Numbered from the stretch's first letter, positions 46,085 to 58,713 are shown. The stretch: 64,000 nucleotides of DNA from Rhodocyclales bacterium (GCA_016214145.1 JACRPA010000005.1:124001-188000); one strand, 5' to 3'. Numbers and translations: made by a program. The notes: generated by a model from the letters alone, not told the origin.

Positions 46085-47272
46085 ATGCTGAAACGCATTC
46101 TTTGCGCCGCGCTGGCGTCGGGCGCCCTGGTCCTGTCCGGATCGGCGGCCGCCCAGGAACTCAAGATCGCCCTCATCGCCGGCAAGACCGGCCCCCTCGA
46201 AGCCTATGCCAAGGACACCGAAAAGGGCTTCATGCTCGGCCTGGAATACCTGACCAACGGCACCATGGCGCTGAATGGCCGCAAGATCCGCGTCATCATC
46301 AAGGACGACCAATTGAAGCCCGACCTCGGCAAGGCCATGCTGGCCGAGGCCTACGCCGACGACAAGGTGGACATCGCCGTCGGCACCACCAGTTCCGGCG
46401 TGGCCCTGGCCATGCTGCCGGTGGCGGAGGAGTACAAGAAAGTGCTGATCGTCGAGCCGGCCGTGGCCGACGCCATCACCGGCGACAAGTGGAACCGCTA
46501 CATCTTCCGCACCGGCCGCAATTCCGCCCAGGACGGCCTGGCCAGCGCCGCCACCCTGAAGAGCGGCGGCAGCGTGGCCTACCTGGCGCAGGACTACGCC
46601 TTCGGCCGCGACGGCGTCAAGGCCGGCAAGGAAGCCCTCGCCGCGGTAGGCAGCAAGGCCAAGGTGGTGCATGAGGAATACGCGCCGCAGACCACCACCG
46701 ATTTCACCGCGCCTGCGCAGCGCGTGTTCGACGCACTGAAGGACAAGCCCGAGCCGCGCGTGCTCGGCATCATCTGGGCCGGCGCGCACCCGATGACCAA
46801 GATCGCCGACCTCAAGCCCGAGCGCTTCGGCATCATGCTGGCGCCCGGCGGCAACATCCTGCCGGTGATGAAGGGCTGGCGGAACTATGCCGGCACCGAG
46901 GGCGCGATCTATTACTACTACGCCTTCCCGAAGAACAAGATGAACGACTGGCTGGTCGCCGAGCACCAGAAGCGCTTCAATGCGCCGCCGGATTTCTTCA
47001 CAGCGGGCGGCTTCGCCGCCGCCAGCGCGGCGCTGACGGCGCTCTCCAAGGCCGGTTCCAGCGACACCGAGAAGCTGATCGCCGCCATGGAAGGCATGGA
47101 CTTCGACACGCCGAAGGGCAAGATGACCTTCCGCAAGGAGGACCACCAGGCGATGCAGTCGATGTACCACTTCCGCATCAAGAAGAACCAGTCCGGCGAG
47201 TGGGACCTACTCGAACTGGTGCGCGAGATACCCGCCAGCGAGCTGCCGGTGCCGGTGCGCAACAAGCGTTGA
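46085..47272 (+). CDS. ABC transporter substrate-binding protein (LivK type)
   Basis: A 395-residue periplasmic binding protein with a signal peptide (cleavage after SAAA, residue 23) and a type I fold (ELKIALIAGKTGPLEAYAKDTEKGF). AGGAGGAG gives a strong ribosome-binding site. It belongs to the branched-chain amino acid family, but homologues bind many ligands (amides, urea, aromatic acids), so the substrate is open. First gene of the sigma-54-driven operon. Confidence 0.88.
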   Translation: MLKRILCAALASGALVLSGSAAAQELKIALIAGKTGPLEAYAKDTEKGFMLGLEYLTNGTMALNGRKIRVIIKDDQLKPDLGKAMLAEAYADDKVDIAVGTTSSGVALAMLPVAEEYKKVLIVEPAVADAITGDKWNRYIFRTGRNSAQDGLASAATLKSGGSVAYLAQDYAFGRDGVKAGKEALAAVGSKAKVVHEEYAPQTTTDFTAPAQRVFDALKDKPEPRVLGIIWAGAHPMTKIADLKPERFGIMLAPGGNILPVMKGWRNYAGTEGAIYYYYAFPKNKMNDWLVAEHQKRFNAPPDFFTAGGFAAASAALTALSKAGSSDTEKLIAAMEGMDFDTPKGKMTFRKEDHQAMQSMYHFRIKKNQSGEWDLLELVREIPASELPVPVRNKR

Positions 47273-47276
47273 ACTC

Positions 47277-47349
47277 GTGAGCGGTGAGCGGGAAGCGGTG
47301 AGCGGGTAGCCCCGATCTTACCGTTCACCGCTTCCCGCTCACCGCTCAC
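47277..47349. repeat. Inverted array of 7-nt tandem units (AGCGGTG type)
   Basis: Four units (AGCGGTG/AGCGGGA alternating) at 47277-47306 and four inverted units at 47323-47349. It fills the gap between the binding-protein gene and livG and ends one base before the livG ATG. Confidence 0.85.
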
Positions 47350-47350
47350 C

Positions 47351-48124
47351 ATGACTTCAGAGCACCCCGTCCTCGCCACCGAAGGCCTCACCATCCGCTT
47401 CGGCGGCCATGTGGCGGTGAACAACGTCACGGCCGAGTTTCGCCCCGGCACGCTGACGGCCATCGTCGGCCCGAACGGCGCCGGCAAGACCACCTACTTC
47501 AACCTGATCTCCGGCCAGTTGCCGGCCACTTCCGGCAGCGTGAAGCTCTACGGCGAAGACGTGACCCGCCTCGGCGCGGCGCAGCGCACGCGCCGCGGCA
47601 TCGGCCGCGCCTTCCAGCTGACCAACCTGTTTCCCAACCTGACGGTGCTGGAGAACGTCCGCCTGGCGGTGCAGAGCCGCGCCGGGCTGGGCCTCAACCT
47701 GCTGTCGCTGTGGTCGGACCACGTCGAGGCGATCGAGAAGGCCGAGCACTTCCTGCTCCGCGTCGCGCTGGCCGACCGGCGCAACGAACCCGCCTCGGCG
47801 CTTTCGCACGGCGACAAGCGCAAGCTGGAAGTCGCCATCCTGCTGGCGCTGGAGCCGGACATCTTCATGTTCGACGAACCGACCGCCGGCATGAGCGTGG
47901 ACGAGGTGCCTGTGGTGCTGGAACTCATCCGGCACATGAAGGAGCAGGGCGACAAGACCATCCTGCTGGTCGAGCACAAGATGGACGTGGTGCGCTCCCT
48001 GGCCGACCGCATCGTCGTGCTGCACAACGGCTATCTGGTCGCCGACGGCGATCCGGCCGAGGTGATGAATTCGCCCATCGTGCAGGAAGCCTATCTCGGC
48101 ATGGGGGTGGCGGAGCATGTCTAG
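47351..48124 (+). CDS. livG: ABC transporter ATP-binding protein LivG type
   Basis: A 257-residue ATPase with Walker A GPNGAGKTT, the LivG-type signature LSHGDKRKLEVA and Walker B IFMFDEPTAGM, plus the C-terminal AYLGMG motif. No Shine-Dalgarno sequence precedes the ATG. Its stop codon lies inside the left end of a MITE-like element. Confidence 0.9.
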   Translation: MTSEHPVLATEGLTIRFGGHVAVNNVTAEFRPGTLTAIVGPNGAGKTTYFNLISGQLPATSGSVKLYGEDVTRLGAAQRTRRGIGRAFQLTNLFPNLTVLENVRLAVQSRAGLGLNLLSLWSDHVEAIEKAEHFLLRVALADRRNEPASALSHGDKRKLEVAILLALEPDIFMFDEPTAGMSVDEVPVVLELIRHMKEQGDKTILLVEHKMDVVRSLADRIVVLHNGYLVADGDPAEVMNSPIVQEAYLGMGVAEHV

Positions 48125-48237
48125 GGAAACGCTGAATAGGTCCGAGATCGTCATTCCCGCGAAAGCGGGAATCCATGCTTCCGACCATGTAATGGATTCC
48201 CGCTTTCGCGGGAATGACGAATTCAGCATTTTCCTAG
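48121..48237. mobile_element. 117-bp MITE-like element in the liv operon
   Basis: Ends CTAGGGAAACGCTGAAT and ATTCAGCATTTTCCTAG are inverted (two mismatches). Inside are two inverted copies of ATTCCCGCGAAAGCGGGAAT, which fits the dRS3 pattern known from Neisseria. It encodes nothing and separates livG from livF; livG ends in its left terminus. Confidence 0.75.
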
Positions 48238-48247
48238 GGTTCGTCTC

Positions 48248-48988
48248 GTGGATATCGCTGAGATGATCTCTCCGATGCTTTCTCTGACGGGTGTCCATAC
48301 GCACATCGGCCAGTACCACATCCTGCAGGGCGTGGACCTCACAGTGCCGCGCGGCGAGCTGACCGTGCTGCTGGGGCGCAACGGCGCCGGCAAGACCACC
48401 ACCCTGCGCACCATCATGGGCCTCTGGCACGCCTCGCGCGGCGCGCTGCTGTTCGACGGCGAGGACATCACCCGGACGGCGACCCCGGACATCTCCTGCG
48501 CCGGCATTGCCTACGTGCCCGAGAACATGGGCATCTTCTCCGACCTCACGGTGCGCGAGAACCTCCTGCTTGCGGCGCGCGCCGGCGAGCCGGACACGGC
48601 GCGGCTGGAGTGGATCTTCGGCTTTTTTCCGGCGCTGAAGAAATTCTGGAACCAGGCCGCCGGCACGCTTTCGGGCGGCCAGAAGCAGATGCTCGCCATC
48701 GCCCGCGCTATCGTCGAGCCTAGGAAGCTCCTGCTGGTGGATGAGCCGACCAAGGGCCTGGCGCCGGCCATCATCCAGAGCCTGATCACCGCCTTCCGCG
48801 AACTCAAGGCGATGGAGACGACCATCCTCCTCGTCGAGCAGAACTTCGGCTTCGTCAAATCCCTCGGCGACACGGTGGCGGTGATGGACGACGGCCGCAT
48901 CGTGCACAGCGGCGGCATGGACGAACTGGCGGAAGACCGCGACCTGCAGCAGAAGCTGCTGGGGCTTTCACTGGACACGCATCAATGA
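48248..48988 (+). CDS. livF: ABC transporter ATP-binding protein LivF type
   Basis: A 246-residue ATPase (237 if started at MLSLTGVHTHIG, 48275, which is the common family start). Walker A GRNGAGKTT, signature LSGGQKQMLAIARA and Walker B LLLVDEPTKGLAP are intact. The true start is uncertain because the insertion upstream has removed the normal leader; the GTG at 48248 and ATGs at 48263 and 48275 are all possible. ATGA overlap with livH. Confidence 0.88.
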   Translation: MDIAEMISPMLSLTGVHTHIGQYHILQGVDLTVPRGELTVLLGRNGAGKTTTLRTIMGLWHASRGALLFDGEDITRTATPDISCAGIAYVPENMGIFSDLTVRENLLLAARAGEPDTARLEWIFGFFPALKKFWNQAAGTLSGGQKQMLAIARAIVEPRKLLLVDEPTKGLAPAIIQSLITAFRELKAMETTILLVEQNFGFVKSLGDTVAVMDDGRIVHSGGMDELAEDRDLQQKLLGLSLDTHQ

Positions 48989-50001
48989 CGATAACCACTG
49001 CTTTGCCGGATACCGAGTTGCCCCGCCTGCGGCTCGATGTGGCGCCGCTGCTGGTGCTGCCGATCCTCGCCCTGCTGGCCCTGCCGCTCGTCGGCAGCTT
49101 TCCCACCTGGGTGACGCTGACCATCGCCGGGCTGGCCATGGGCATGATGATCTTCATCATGGCGAGCGGCCTGACGCTGGTGTTCGGCCTGATGGACGTG
49201 CTGAATTTCGGCCACGGCGCCTTCGTCTCGGTCGGCGCCTTCACCGCCACGCTGGTGCTGCTGCCGATGCAGGGCTGGATGCAGGCCGATTCGGTGCTGC
49301 TGAATCTGTCCGCGCTGGGGCTGGCCATCGCGCTGGCCATGCTCGTCACCGGCGCACTCGGCTGGGCCTTCGAGCGCGTCATCGTCATGCCGGTGTACGG
49401 CCAGCACCTCAAGCAGATCCTCATCACCATGGGCGGCATGATCGTCGCCGAGCAGATGATCCATGTCGTCTGGGGGCCGGACCAGATTCCGCTGCCGCTG
49501 CCGACCTCCTTCCGCGGCGTCATCCTGGTCGGCGACGCCGCCATCGAGAAGTACCGCCTGATCGCCGTCGCCGTCGGGCTGGTCGTCTTCGCGGCGATGT
49601 TCCTCGTGCTCAACCGCACGAAAGTCGGCCTGCTGATCCGCGCCGGCGTCGAGAACGGCGAGATGGTCGAGGCGCTCGGCTACCGCATCCGCCGCCTCTT
49701 CGTCGGCGTCTTCGTCGCCGGCTCGACGCTGGCCGGCCTCGGCGGCGTGCTGTGGGGCCTGTACAAGGAGATGCTCACCGCCGCCATGGGCTCCGACATC
49801 ATGGTGCTGGTGTTCATCGTCATCATCATCGGCGGCCTGGGCTCGGTCGGCGGCTGCTTCATCGGCGCGCTGCTGGTGGCGCTGGTCGCCAACTACACCG
49901 GCTTCCTGGCGCCGAAGATCGCGCTGGCCTCGAACATCCTGCTCATGGTGGCCATCCTGCTGTGGCGGCCGCAGGGGCTCTACCCGGTGGCGAAGCGATG
50001 A
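48985..50001 (+). CDS. livH: ABC transporter permease LivH type
   Basis: A 338-residue permease with eight or more helices and the family motif SGLTLVFGLMDVLNFGHGAFVSVGAF. It forms half of the membrane channel with LivM. It overlaps both livF and livM by 4 bp. Confidence 0.9.
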   Translation: MTITTALPDTELPRLRLDVAPLLVLPILALLALPLVGSFPTWVTLTIAGLAMGMMIFIMASGLTLVFGLMDVLNFGHGAFVSVGAFTATLVLLPMQGWMQADSVLLNLSALGLAIALAMLVTGALGWAFERVIVMPVYGQHLKQILITMGGMIVAEQMIHVVWGPDQIPLPLPTSFRGVILVGDAAIEKYRLIAVAVGLVVFAAMFLVLNRTKVGLLIRAGVENGEMVEALGYRIRRLFVGVFVAGSTLAGLGGVLWGLYKEMLTAAMGSDIMVLVFIVIIIGGLGSVGGCFIGALLVALVANYTGFLAPKIALASNILLMVAILLWRPQGLYPVAKR

Positions 50002-51071
50002 TTCTGCAAAGACTGCTCTCGGGCGATTTCCCGCGCAGCCGCGTCCTCGCGCTGGCCCTGCTGGCGATCGTGGCCGCCCTGGCGCTGGCGCCGTTCCTGT
50101 TTCCCGGCGCGCGGGCGATGAACGTCGCCGCCACCGTCTGCGTTTTCGTCGTGCTGGTGGCCTCCTACGACCTGCTGCTCGGCTACACCGGCATCGTCTC
50201 CTTCGCCCACACCATGTTCTACGGCATCGGCGCCTACGGCGTCGGCCTCTCGCTGCACAGCGTGGGGCCGACCTGGGGCGCCGTGTTCATGGGACTGACT
50301 ATTGCCCTGATGCTGTCGCTGGCGCTGGCGCTGGTGATCGGCCTCTTCTCGCTGCGCGTGAAGGCCATCTTCTACGCCATGATCACCCTGGCGGTGGCCT
50401 CCGCCTTCGCCATCCTCGCCTCGCAACTGTCGGACTTCACCGGCGGCGAGGACGGCCGCACCTTCGGTGTGCCCGAACTGCTGCGGCCCGGCTTCCGCCT
50501 GATCGAGGCGGAGGTCTTCGGCACAGCCATCAACGGCAAGCTGATCACCTACTACCTGGTGTTCTTCTCGGCGCTGGCGCTGTTCCTGCTCCTGCTGCGG
50601 GTGGTCAATTCGCCCTTCGGCCGCGTGCTGCAGGCCATCCGCGAGAACGATTTCCGCGCCGAGGCGCTCGGCTACCGCACGGTGGTCTACCGTACTTTGG
50701 CCAACTGCCTCTCGGCGGTGGTGGCGACGCTGGCCGGCGCGCTGATGGCGCTCTGGCTGCGCTACGCCGGGCCGCAGACGACGCTGGCCTTCACCATCAT
50801 GATGGATATCCTGCTCATCGTCGTCATCGGCGGCATGGGCACGCTCTACGGCGCGGTGATCGGCTCGGCCCTGTTCATCCTGGCGCAGAACTACCTGCAG
50901 GCGCTGATGAAGCAGGCGAGCGACGGTCTCGTCGCCGTGCCGCTGCTGGCCAACCTGCTGCATCCCGATCGCTGGCTGCTGTGGCTCGGCGTGCTGTTCG
51001 TGCTGTCGGTCTATTTTTTCCCGACCGGCATCGTCGGAAAATTGAGGAATGCCAGTCGCAAACCTCTTTAG
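49998..51071 (+). CDS. livM: ABC transporter permease LivM type
   Basis: A 357-residue permease with about nine helices; it carries the LivM signatures LLGYTGIVSFAHTMFYGIGAYG and AIRENDFRAEALGY. The ATG at 49998 overlaps the livH stop. Last transport gene of the operon; the hydrolase gene follows after a REP pair. Confidence 0.9.
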   Translation: MILQRLLSGDFPRSRVLALALLAIVAALALAPFLFPGARAMNVAATVCVFVVLVASYDLLLGYTGIVSFAHTMFYGIGAYGVGLSLHSVGPTWGAVFMGLTIALMLSLALALVIGLFSLRVKAIFYAMITLAVASAFAILASQLSDFTGGEDGRTFGVPELLRPGFRLIEAEVFGTAINGKLITYYLVFFSALALFLLLLRVVNSPFGRVLQAIRENDFRAEALGYRTVVYRTLANCLSAVVATLAGALMALWLRYAGPQTTLAFTIMMDILLIVVIGGMGTLYGAVIGSALFILAQNYLQALMKQASDGLVAVPLLANLLHPDRWLLWLGVLFVLSVYFFPTGIVGKLRNASRKPL

Positions 51072-51110
51072 CAGAATTCAGCCATGCGCGAAAAAATCAT
51101 TCTGTCGCCT

Positions 51111-51167
51111 GTAGGAGCCAGCTTGCTGGCGATTCGGCGGCCGTATCGCCGCCAAGGCGGCTCCTAC
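51111..51167. repeat. REP pair, GTAGGAGCC (Pseudomonas-like) type
   Basis: GTAGGAGCCAGCTTGCTGG... (51111 onward) and an inverse copy ending at 51167 (GTAGGAGCCGCCTTGGCGG on the minus strand). The internal stems differ by compensating changes. Sequence type is close to REP elements of Pseudomonas. Confidence 0.8.
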
Positions 51168-51193
51168 AGAAGAGGGTCCCCAATCCGCCGATC

Positions 51194-52024
51194 ATGATGA
51201 CCTCCAACTACGCTACCGTCCTCGACCGCGAACTGCACTACACCGAGTGGGGCGCGGAAAACCGGGAAACGGTGGTCATGTGGCACGGACTGGCGCGCAC
51301 CGGGCGCGATTTCGACGACATTGCCGCGGCGCTTTCCGATCGCTACCGCGTGCTGTGCCCGGACACCCTCGGCCGCGGCCTGTCGCAGTGGAGTCCGGCG
51401 CCGGAAACGGAATACTCGGTGAGTTTCTACACGCGACTGGCGATGGCCTTCGTCGATGCGCTGGGCGTGGGCAGGATGCGCTGGCTGGGCACCTCGATGG
51501 GCGCCATGATCGGCACGGCCGCCGCGGCGGGCCCGCTCAAGGGCCGCATCAGCCACCTGGTGCTGAACGACATGGGGCCGAAGATCGGCGACGCGGCGCT
51601 GGCGCGCATCCGCGCCTATGCCGGCAACCCGGCGCAGTTCGACCGCGTCTCCGAGCTGGAAGCCTACTTCCGCACCATCTACAAGCCCTTCGGCCTGCTC
51701 ACCGACGCGCAATGGCGGCGCCTGGCGGAGACCTCGGTGCGGCGCACCGATGCCGGCAAGGTCACGCCGCACTACGACCCGAAGATCGTCATGATGTTCG
51801 ACCACGAGGCCGAGCTGGTGCAGTGGGATTTCTGGGATGCGCTGGAATGCAAGGCGCTGTGCCTGCGCGGCGCCGAGTCGGACCTGCTGCTGCCGGAAAC
51901 CGCGGCGGAAATGGAACGGCGCGGGCCGCGCGCCCGCGTGGTCACCTTCCCCGGCATCGGCCACGCCCCGGCGCTCAATGTGCCGGAACAGATCGCGCTG
52001 GTGGCGGACTTCTTCGCCGCCTGA
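51194..52024 (+). CDS. Alpha/beta-fold hydrolase
   Basis: A 276-residue hydrolase starting MMTSNYATVLDRELHYTEWG. The nucleophile elbow is GTSMGAM, the acid is probably in GAESDLLLP, and the histidine is in GIGHAPAL. The oxyanion motif WHGLARTGRDFDDIA is clear. Position at the end of the sigma-54/liv operon suggests that it cleaves an imported ester, amide or lactone. Separated from livM by a REP pair, so co-transcription is uncertain. Confidence 0.82.
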   Translation: MMTSNYATVLDRELHYTEWGAENRETVVMWHGLARTGRDFDDIAAALSDRYRVLCPDTLGRGLSQWSPAPETEYSVSFYTRLAMAFVDALGVGRMRWLGTSMGAMIGTAAAAGPLKGRISHLVLNDMGPKIGDAALARIRAYAGNPAQFDRVSELEAYFRTIYKPFGLLTDAQWRRLAETSVRRTDAGKVTPHYDPKIVMMFDHEAELVQWDFWDALECKALCLRGAESDLLLPETAAEMERRGPRARVVTFPGIGHAPALNVPEQIALVADFFAA

Positions 52025-53194
<1,170 letters not shown>

Positions 53195-53216
53195 ATCTTG
53201 GTTGAGAGGCAGATGA

Positions 53217-53957
53217 ATGGATAGAAATGAATTGGCCGCGTACCTCGACGGGCTGCTCGAGGCCGGGCGTTTTCGCGATTATTGCCCAAATGGCCTGCAA
53301 GTGGAAGGTCGCATGGAGGTTCGCCGCATCGTCTGCGGCGTGACGGCCAGCCAGGCCCTGCTGGAGGCGGCGCTGGCCGCCGATGCGGATGCCGTTCTGG
53401 TGCATCACGGCTGGTTCTGGCGCGGCGAGGACGGGCGCATCGCCGGCATCCGCCGCGCCCGCCTGAAAACCCTGCTGGAGAACGACCTCAACCTGTTCGC
53501 CTACCACCTGCCGCTGGATGCCCATGCCGAGCTGGGCAACAACGCGCAACTCGCCTTGCGGATGGGCTGGACGGTCGAAGGGCGCTTTGCCGAACAGGAC
53601 CTCGGCTTCCTCGGCCGCACCGAAGGCACGGCGCAGGAACTCGCCGAGAAACTGGCGCTCAAGCTGGGCCGTCTGCCGCTGCTGGTGGGCGATGCGGCGC
53701 GGCCAGTCAGGCGCATCGCCTGGTGCAGCGGCGGCGCGCAGGGGTATTTCGAGCAGGCCATCGCCGCCGGCGCCAACGCCTATGTCAGCGGCGAGATTTC
53801 CGAGCAGACCGTGCATCTTGCGCAGGAATCCGGCGTGCCCTACATCGCCGCCGGCCACCACGCCACCGAGCGCTACGGCGTGCAGGCCCTCGGCGCGCAC
53901 CTGGCGGAGCGCTTCGGCATCGAATGCCGCTACGTCGAGCTCGACAACCCGGTGTAA
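53217..53957 (+). CDS. Nif3-like dinuclear metal-centre protein (YbgI family)
   Basis: A 246-residue NIF3 protein with metal ligands in VLVHHGWFW (H63, H64), AYHLPLDAH and the C-terminal GHHATERYG. Family members form toroid hexamers; some hydrolyse nucleotides, but the role in vivo is unclear. In betaproteobacteria this gene normally adjoins degS and the pet (bc1) genes. Confidence 0.9.
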   Translation: MDRNELAAYLDGLLEAGRFRDYCPNGLQVEGRMEVRRIVCGVTASQALLEAALAADADAVLVHHGWFWRGEDGRIAGIRRARLKTLLENDLNLFAYHLPLDAHAELGNNAQLALRMGWTVEGRFAEQDLGFLGRTEGTAQELAEKLALKLGRLPLLVGDAARPVRRIAWCSGGAQGYFEQAIAAGANAYVSGEISEQTVHLAQESGVPYIAAGHHATERYGVQALGAHLAERFGIECRYVELDNPV

Positions 53958-53993
53958 GGTGTGCCCGGCCCTGCCGGGGGGCCGAGCCTGGCG

Positions 53994-54476
53994 CTATGCG
54001 GCCTGAAGCCGGGTGCGGATGCGCGTGAGGAGATCGACCAGGGTGGCCGTTTCGGCAGGCGTCATGGCGTCGGCGATGCGCGCCTCATGCTGCTTGATGC
54101 GGCGCTTCAGCTGCTTGAGCAGCTTCTCTCCGTCCGCGGTGAGCACCAGCGCGTTGGAGCGCCGGTCGGTGGGCGAGGCGCGCCGCTCGACCAGGCCGCG
54201 CGCCTCGAGCTGGTCGATGACGGCGACCATGGTGGAACGGTCGAGCTGGGTGGCGGAGGCGAGCAGGCTTTGCGTCATGCCCGGGTTGGCGGAGATCAGC
54301 ACGAGCACCCCGAAGCGTCCGGGCGAGATGTCGAAGTCCTTCAGTTCGGCGGCGAAATCGCCGAAGACGGCCAGCTGGGCCAGGCGCAGCTGGTAGCCGA
54401 TCAGGCCGGGCAGCAGGTCGAGCTTGAGCTCTTCTTTCTGACTTGCCTTGCCGGCCGATTTTTTCTTCGCGCTCAT
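53994..54476 (-). CDS. MarR-family transcriptional regulator
   Basis: A 160-residue winged-helix regulator (PGRFGVLVLISANPGMTQSLLASATQLDRSTMVAVIDQLEARGLVERRASPTDRRSNALVLT). Divergent from the hydrolase gene across 67 bp; control of that gene by an aromatic ligand is likely by analogy with MarR regulators of aromatic degradation. Confidence 0.88.
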   Translation of the reverse strand: MSAKKKSAGKASQKEELKLDLLPGLIGYQLRLAQLAVFGDFAAELKDFDISPGRFGVLVLISANPGMTQSLLASATQLDRSTMVAVIDQLEARGLVERRASPTDRRSNALVLTADGEKLLKQLKRRIKQHEARIADAMTPAETATLVDLLTRIRTRLQAA

Positions 54477-54482
54477 GTCGGA

Positions 54483-54512
54483 TTGTCTCTGATTGGAAGC
54501 GGACTGTATTCT
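54483..54512 (+). promoter_or_regulatory. Possible promoter of the FAA-hydrolase gene
   Basis: TTGTCT (54483-54488) and TATTCT (54507-54512) with an 18-bp spacer, between the divergent marR and hydrolase genes. Confidence 0.4.
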
Positions 54513-54543
54513 AGCGGTTTAAGCGAGAACAATGGAGAAGGCC

Positions 54544-55227
54544 ATGAACAGCGTCATTCCCCACTGGGCACTGCCACAGGTAGCGGTGGCCGGCAGCGAC
54601 GCGACCTTTCCGGTCCGCCGCATCTACTGCGTCGGCCGCAACTATGCCGAGCATGCGCGCGAGATGGGCGGCAATCCGGAGCGCGAGCCGCCGTTCTTCT
54701 TCATGAAGCCGGCGGATGCCATCGTCACCGGCGGCCGCATGGACTATCCGTCGCAGACCGCGGACCTGCAGCACGAGATCGAGCTGGTGGTGGCGCTGGC
54801 CCGCGGCGGCCGCGACATTCCCGCCGCCGCGGCGCTCGACTGCGTGTTCGGCTACGCCGTCGGCCTCGACATGACGCGGCGCGACCTCCAGGCCGAGCTG
54901 AAGGCCAAGGGGCGCTCGTGGGAGATGGGCAAGGCCTTCGACCAGTCGGCGCCGATTTCCGCAATCGTTCCGGCCAGCCGCATCGGCCATCCGCGGCGCG
55001 GCGCCATCACGCTCACGGTGAATAGTCAGTCCCGCCAGCACGGCGACCTGGCCGACATGATCTGGCCGGTGGCCGACATCATCGCCAACCTGTCCGGCTA
55101 CGTGACCCTGCAGCCGGGCGACCTCATCTTCACCGGGACGCCGGCCGGCGTGGGGAAGGTGGAGCGGGGAGACCGGCTGGAAGGCGCGGTCGAAGGGGTA
55201 GGCACGCTTTCCGTGACGATCGTATGA
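54544..55227 (+). CDS. Fumarylacetoacetate hydrolase-family protein (fumarylpyruvate hydrolase-like)
   Basis: A 227-residue FAH-fold enzyme ([56 protein letters not shown]). Size and sequence resemble fumarylpyruvate hydrolases of the gentisate pathway, but no other gentisate gene is present, so the substrate is not fixed. GGAGAAGG directly before the ATG at 54544 supports this start. Confidence 0.82.
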   Translation: MNSVIPHWALPQVAVAGSDATFPVRRIYCVGRNYAEHAREMGGNPEREPPFFFMKPADAIVTGGRMDYPSQTADLQHEIELVVALARGGRDIPAAAALDCVFGYAVGLDMTRRDLQAELKAKGRSWEMGKAFDQSAPISAIVPASRIGHPRRGAITLTVNSQSRQHGDLADMIWPVADIIANLSGYVTLQPGDLIFTGTPAGVGKVERGDRLEGAVEGVGTLSVTIV

Positions 55228-55234
55228 TTCGCCC

Positions 55235-57299
55235 ATGCGATTCCTAGACCGTTTCCGGGGCCTGTCGTCCAAGATCTACGTTGCCTTTCTCGTTACGGCG
55301 GTGGTGCCGGTGCTGGTGGCCGGCCTGGTCGGCATCTATTTCTCGCTCGATGCGCTGCGCAAGGAGACGCTGCACCACCTCGATCAGGAGGTGACCAGCC
55401 GCGCGGAAGGCATGGCGCGTTTCTTCGACCAGCTCGCCAGCGAATTGCTTTATCTGGCGAGCTCCACCCTTCTGCATGACGTCGCGAACAACATGGCGGC
55501 GGGCCGGCAGGCGCTGCCGTCGGAGGTGAGGCTGCGCCTGGAAAGGGACTACGCCGCCTTTGCCCGCGCCTATCCCTATATTTATCAGGTGCGCTTTCTC
55601 AGCGCCGATGGCATCGAGGTCGTGCGCATCGACCGGCGCGATGGACGGCTGTACACGGTTCCGGCGAAAGAGTTGCAGGACAAGTCGGACCGTTACTACG
55701 TGCAGGAAGGCCTGGAGCACGAACCCGGGCAGGTTTACGTCTCGCCGCTGGATCTCAACATCGAGCGCGGCCAGGTGGAAAAGCCCGAGCGGCCGGTGAT
55801 CCGCTTCGCCACGCCCATCGTCGACCGCAAGGGCGTCAAGCGCGGGCTGCTGGTCATCAACCTGCATGCCGCCTTCATGCTCGGACAGATCCAGGAAATG
55901 GCGGGCGGCCGCGGCGGCGTGGCCTACCTGTTCGACCGTTCGGGCTTCTACCTGTCGCGCTCGGCCGATGTCGCCGAACCGGAATCCTTCAGGATGCAGT
56001 CCGTCGAGGCGCTGACCCCGCTCATGCCGCGCCCCTTGCTGGGCCGCATCATCAATCGCGAGAAAGGCACCGAGCAGCTGGGCGATTCCATCATCGCCCA
56101 CGCGCCGATCGGCATCGGCCAGACGCTGGCCGACCGCAGCGACAGCTCGATGGACTGGGCCATCGCGCTGTCGTTCCCGCGCAAGCGCCTGTTCGAGGCG
56201 GTGTTCAACCTTTACCTGCTCTATGGCGTGCTGGCATTGACGCTGGTGGGCACGGCGATCGCCGGCTTTCTGCTCTCCCGCCACCTGCTGCGGCCGCTGG
56301 AGCTGCTGAGCCGGGAAGCGGAAGAAATCGCCGAGGGGCGCTTTACCCATCGGGTCGAAATCCGCGGCAGCGACGAGATCGCCGATCTGGGCCGGCGCTT
56401 CAATTCGATGGCGACCCGGCTGGAGCAGTCCTACCGCGCCCTGGAGGACCGCAAGGGCGAACTGGAAAGGGAAGTGCAGATTCGCACCGCCGACCTGGAG
56501 CGGGAGCAGCAGGAGCGGCGCGAGCTCGACCGGCAGATGTTCCAGGTGGAGAAGATGACGACCATGGGCGAGGTCGCCATGGGACTGGCCCACGAGATCG
56601 GCAATCCGCTCGCCGGCATGAAGGCCGTGGCGCAGATGCTGCTGGAGGAGGAGCTTGCGCCGCGGCAACGCGAATACCTGGAGCGCATCCTCAACGAGGT
56701 CAATCGCCTGTCGGAATTCCTGCGCACCTTCCACGGCTTTTCCGCGCCGCAGGACTTCCACCCCGTCGCCTGCCGCCTGGAGCAGGTCCTCGAAGATGTC
56801 ATGCTGTGGACGCGCAGGGAAGCGAGATCGCGCGGCGTCACGATCGACTTCTCGCCGTGCAGCGCCAGCGTGCCCGCGCTGTGGGCGGACCCGAACCGCC
56901 TGAAGCAGGTGCTGCTCAACCTCGTCATCAACGCCATCCATGCCATGCCCGAGGGCGGGCGCATCGAGATCGGCATGTGCGCCGGCCTGGGCCATCCCGA
57001 GGATATCGACGGCGCCGTGCCGAAGATGCGCTTTTGCGTGCGGGATACCGGCACCGGCATTCCGCCCGAAGTGCTGCCCAAGGTGTTCGATCCCTTCTAC
57101 ACGACGCGCGCGGACGGCTCCGGCCTCGGCCTTGCCGTGGTGAAGAAGATCGCCCAGCAGCACGGCGCCGACATCCAGGTCGAGTCGAAGCCGGGGCATG
57201 GAACCTGCTTCGAACTGATCTGGCCCATCGCCCCGGGCGTGGACATCGAAAGCCTGCGCGAGTTGGCGCGCGCGGGAACATGCAAGGAGCTTTCGCAAA

Positions 57300-57307
<8 letters not shown>
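55235..57307 (+). CDS. Cache/HAMP sensor histidine kinase (NtrB-like)
   Basis: A 690-residue kinase: two membrane helices (about 15-40 and 325-350) flanking a periplasmic double-Cache region, HAMP domain (LLSRHLLRPLELLSREAEEIAEGRF), coiled coil, H-box MGLAHEIGNPLAGMKA (about residue 450), and ATPase with N-box (NLVINAIHAMPEGG), G1 (VRDTGTGIP) and G2 (DGSGLGLAVVKKIA). It overlaps the regulator gene by 8 bp, forming a two-component pair. Confidence 0.92.
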
Positions 57308-58682
<1,375 letters not shown>

Positions 58683-58687
58683 ACTTT

Positions 58688-58713
58688 CCCCTCTCCCCGA
58701 CACGGGGAGAGGG
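58688..58713 (+). terminator. Strong GC hairpin after the response regulator gene
   Basis: CCCTCTCCCC and GGGGAGAGGG form a perfect 10-bp stem with a 5-nt loop, 6 bp beyond the stop codon. No T-run follows, so termination is possible but not certain. The sequence belongs to the C-rich hairpin module repeated in the window. Confidence 0.5.
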
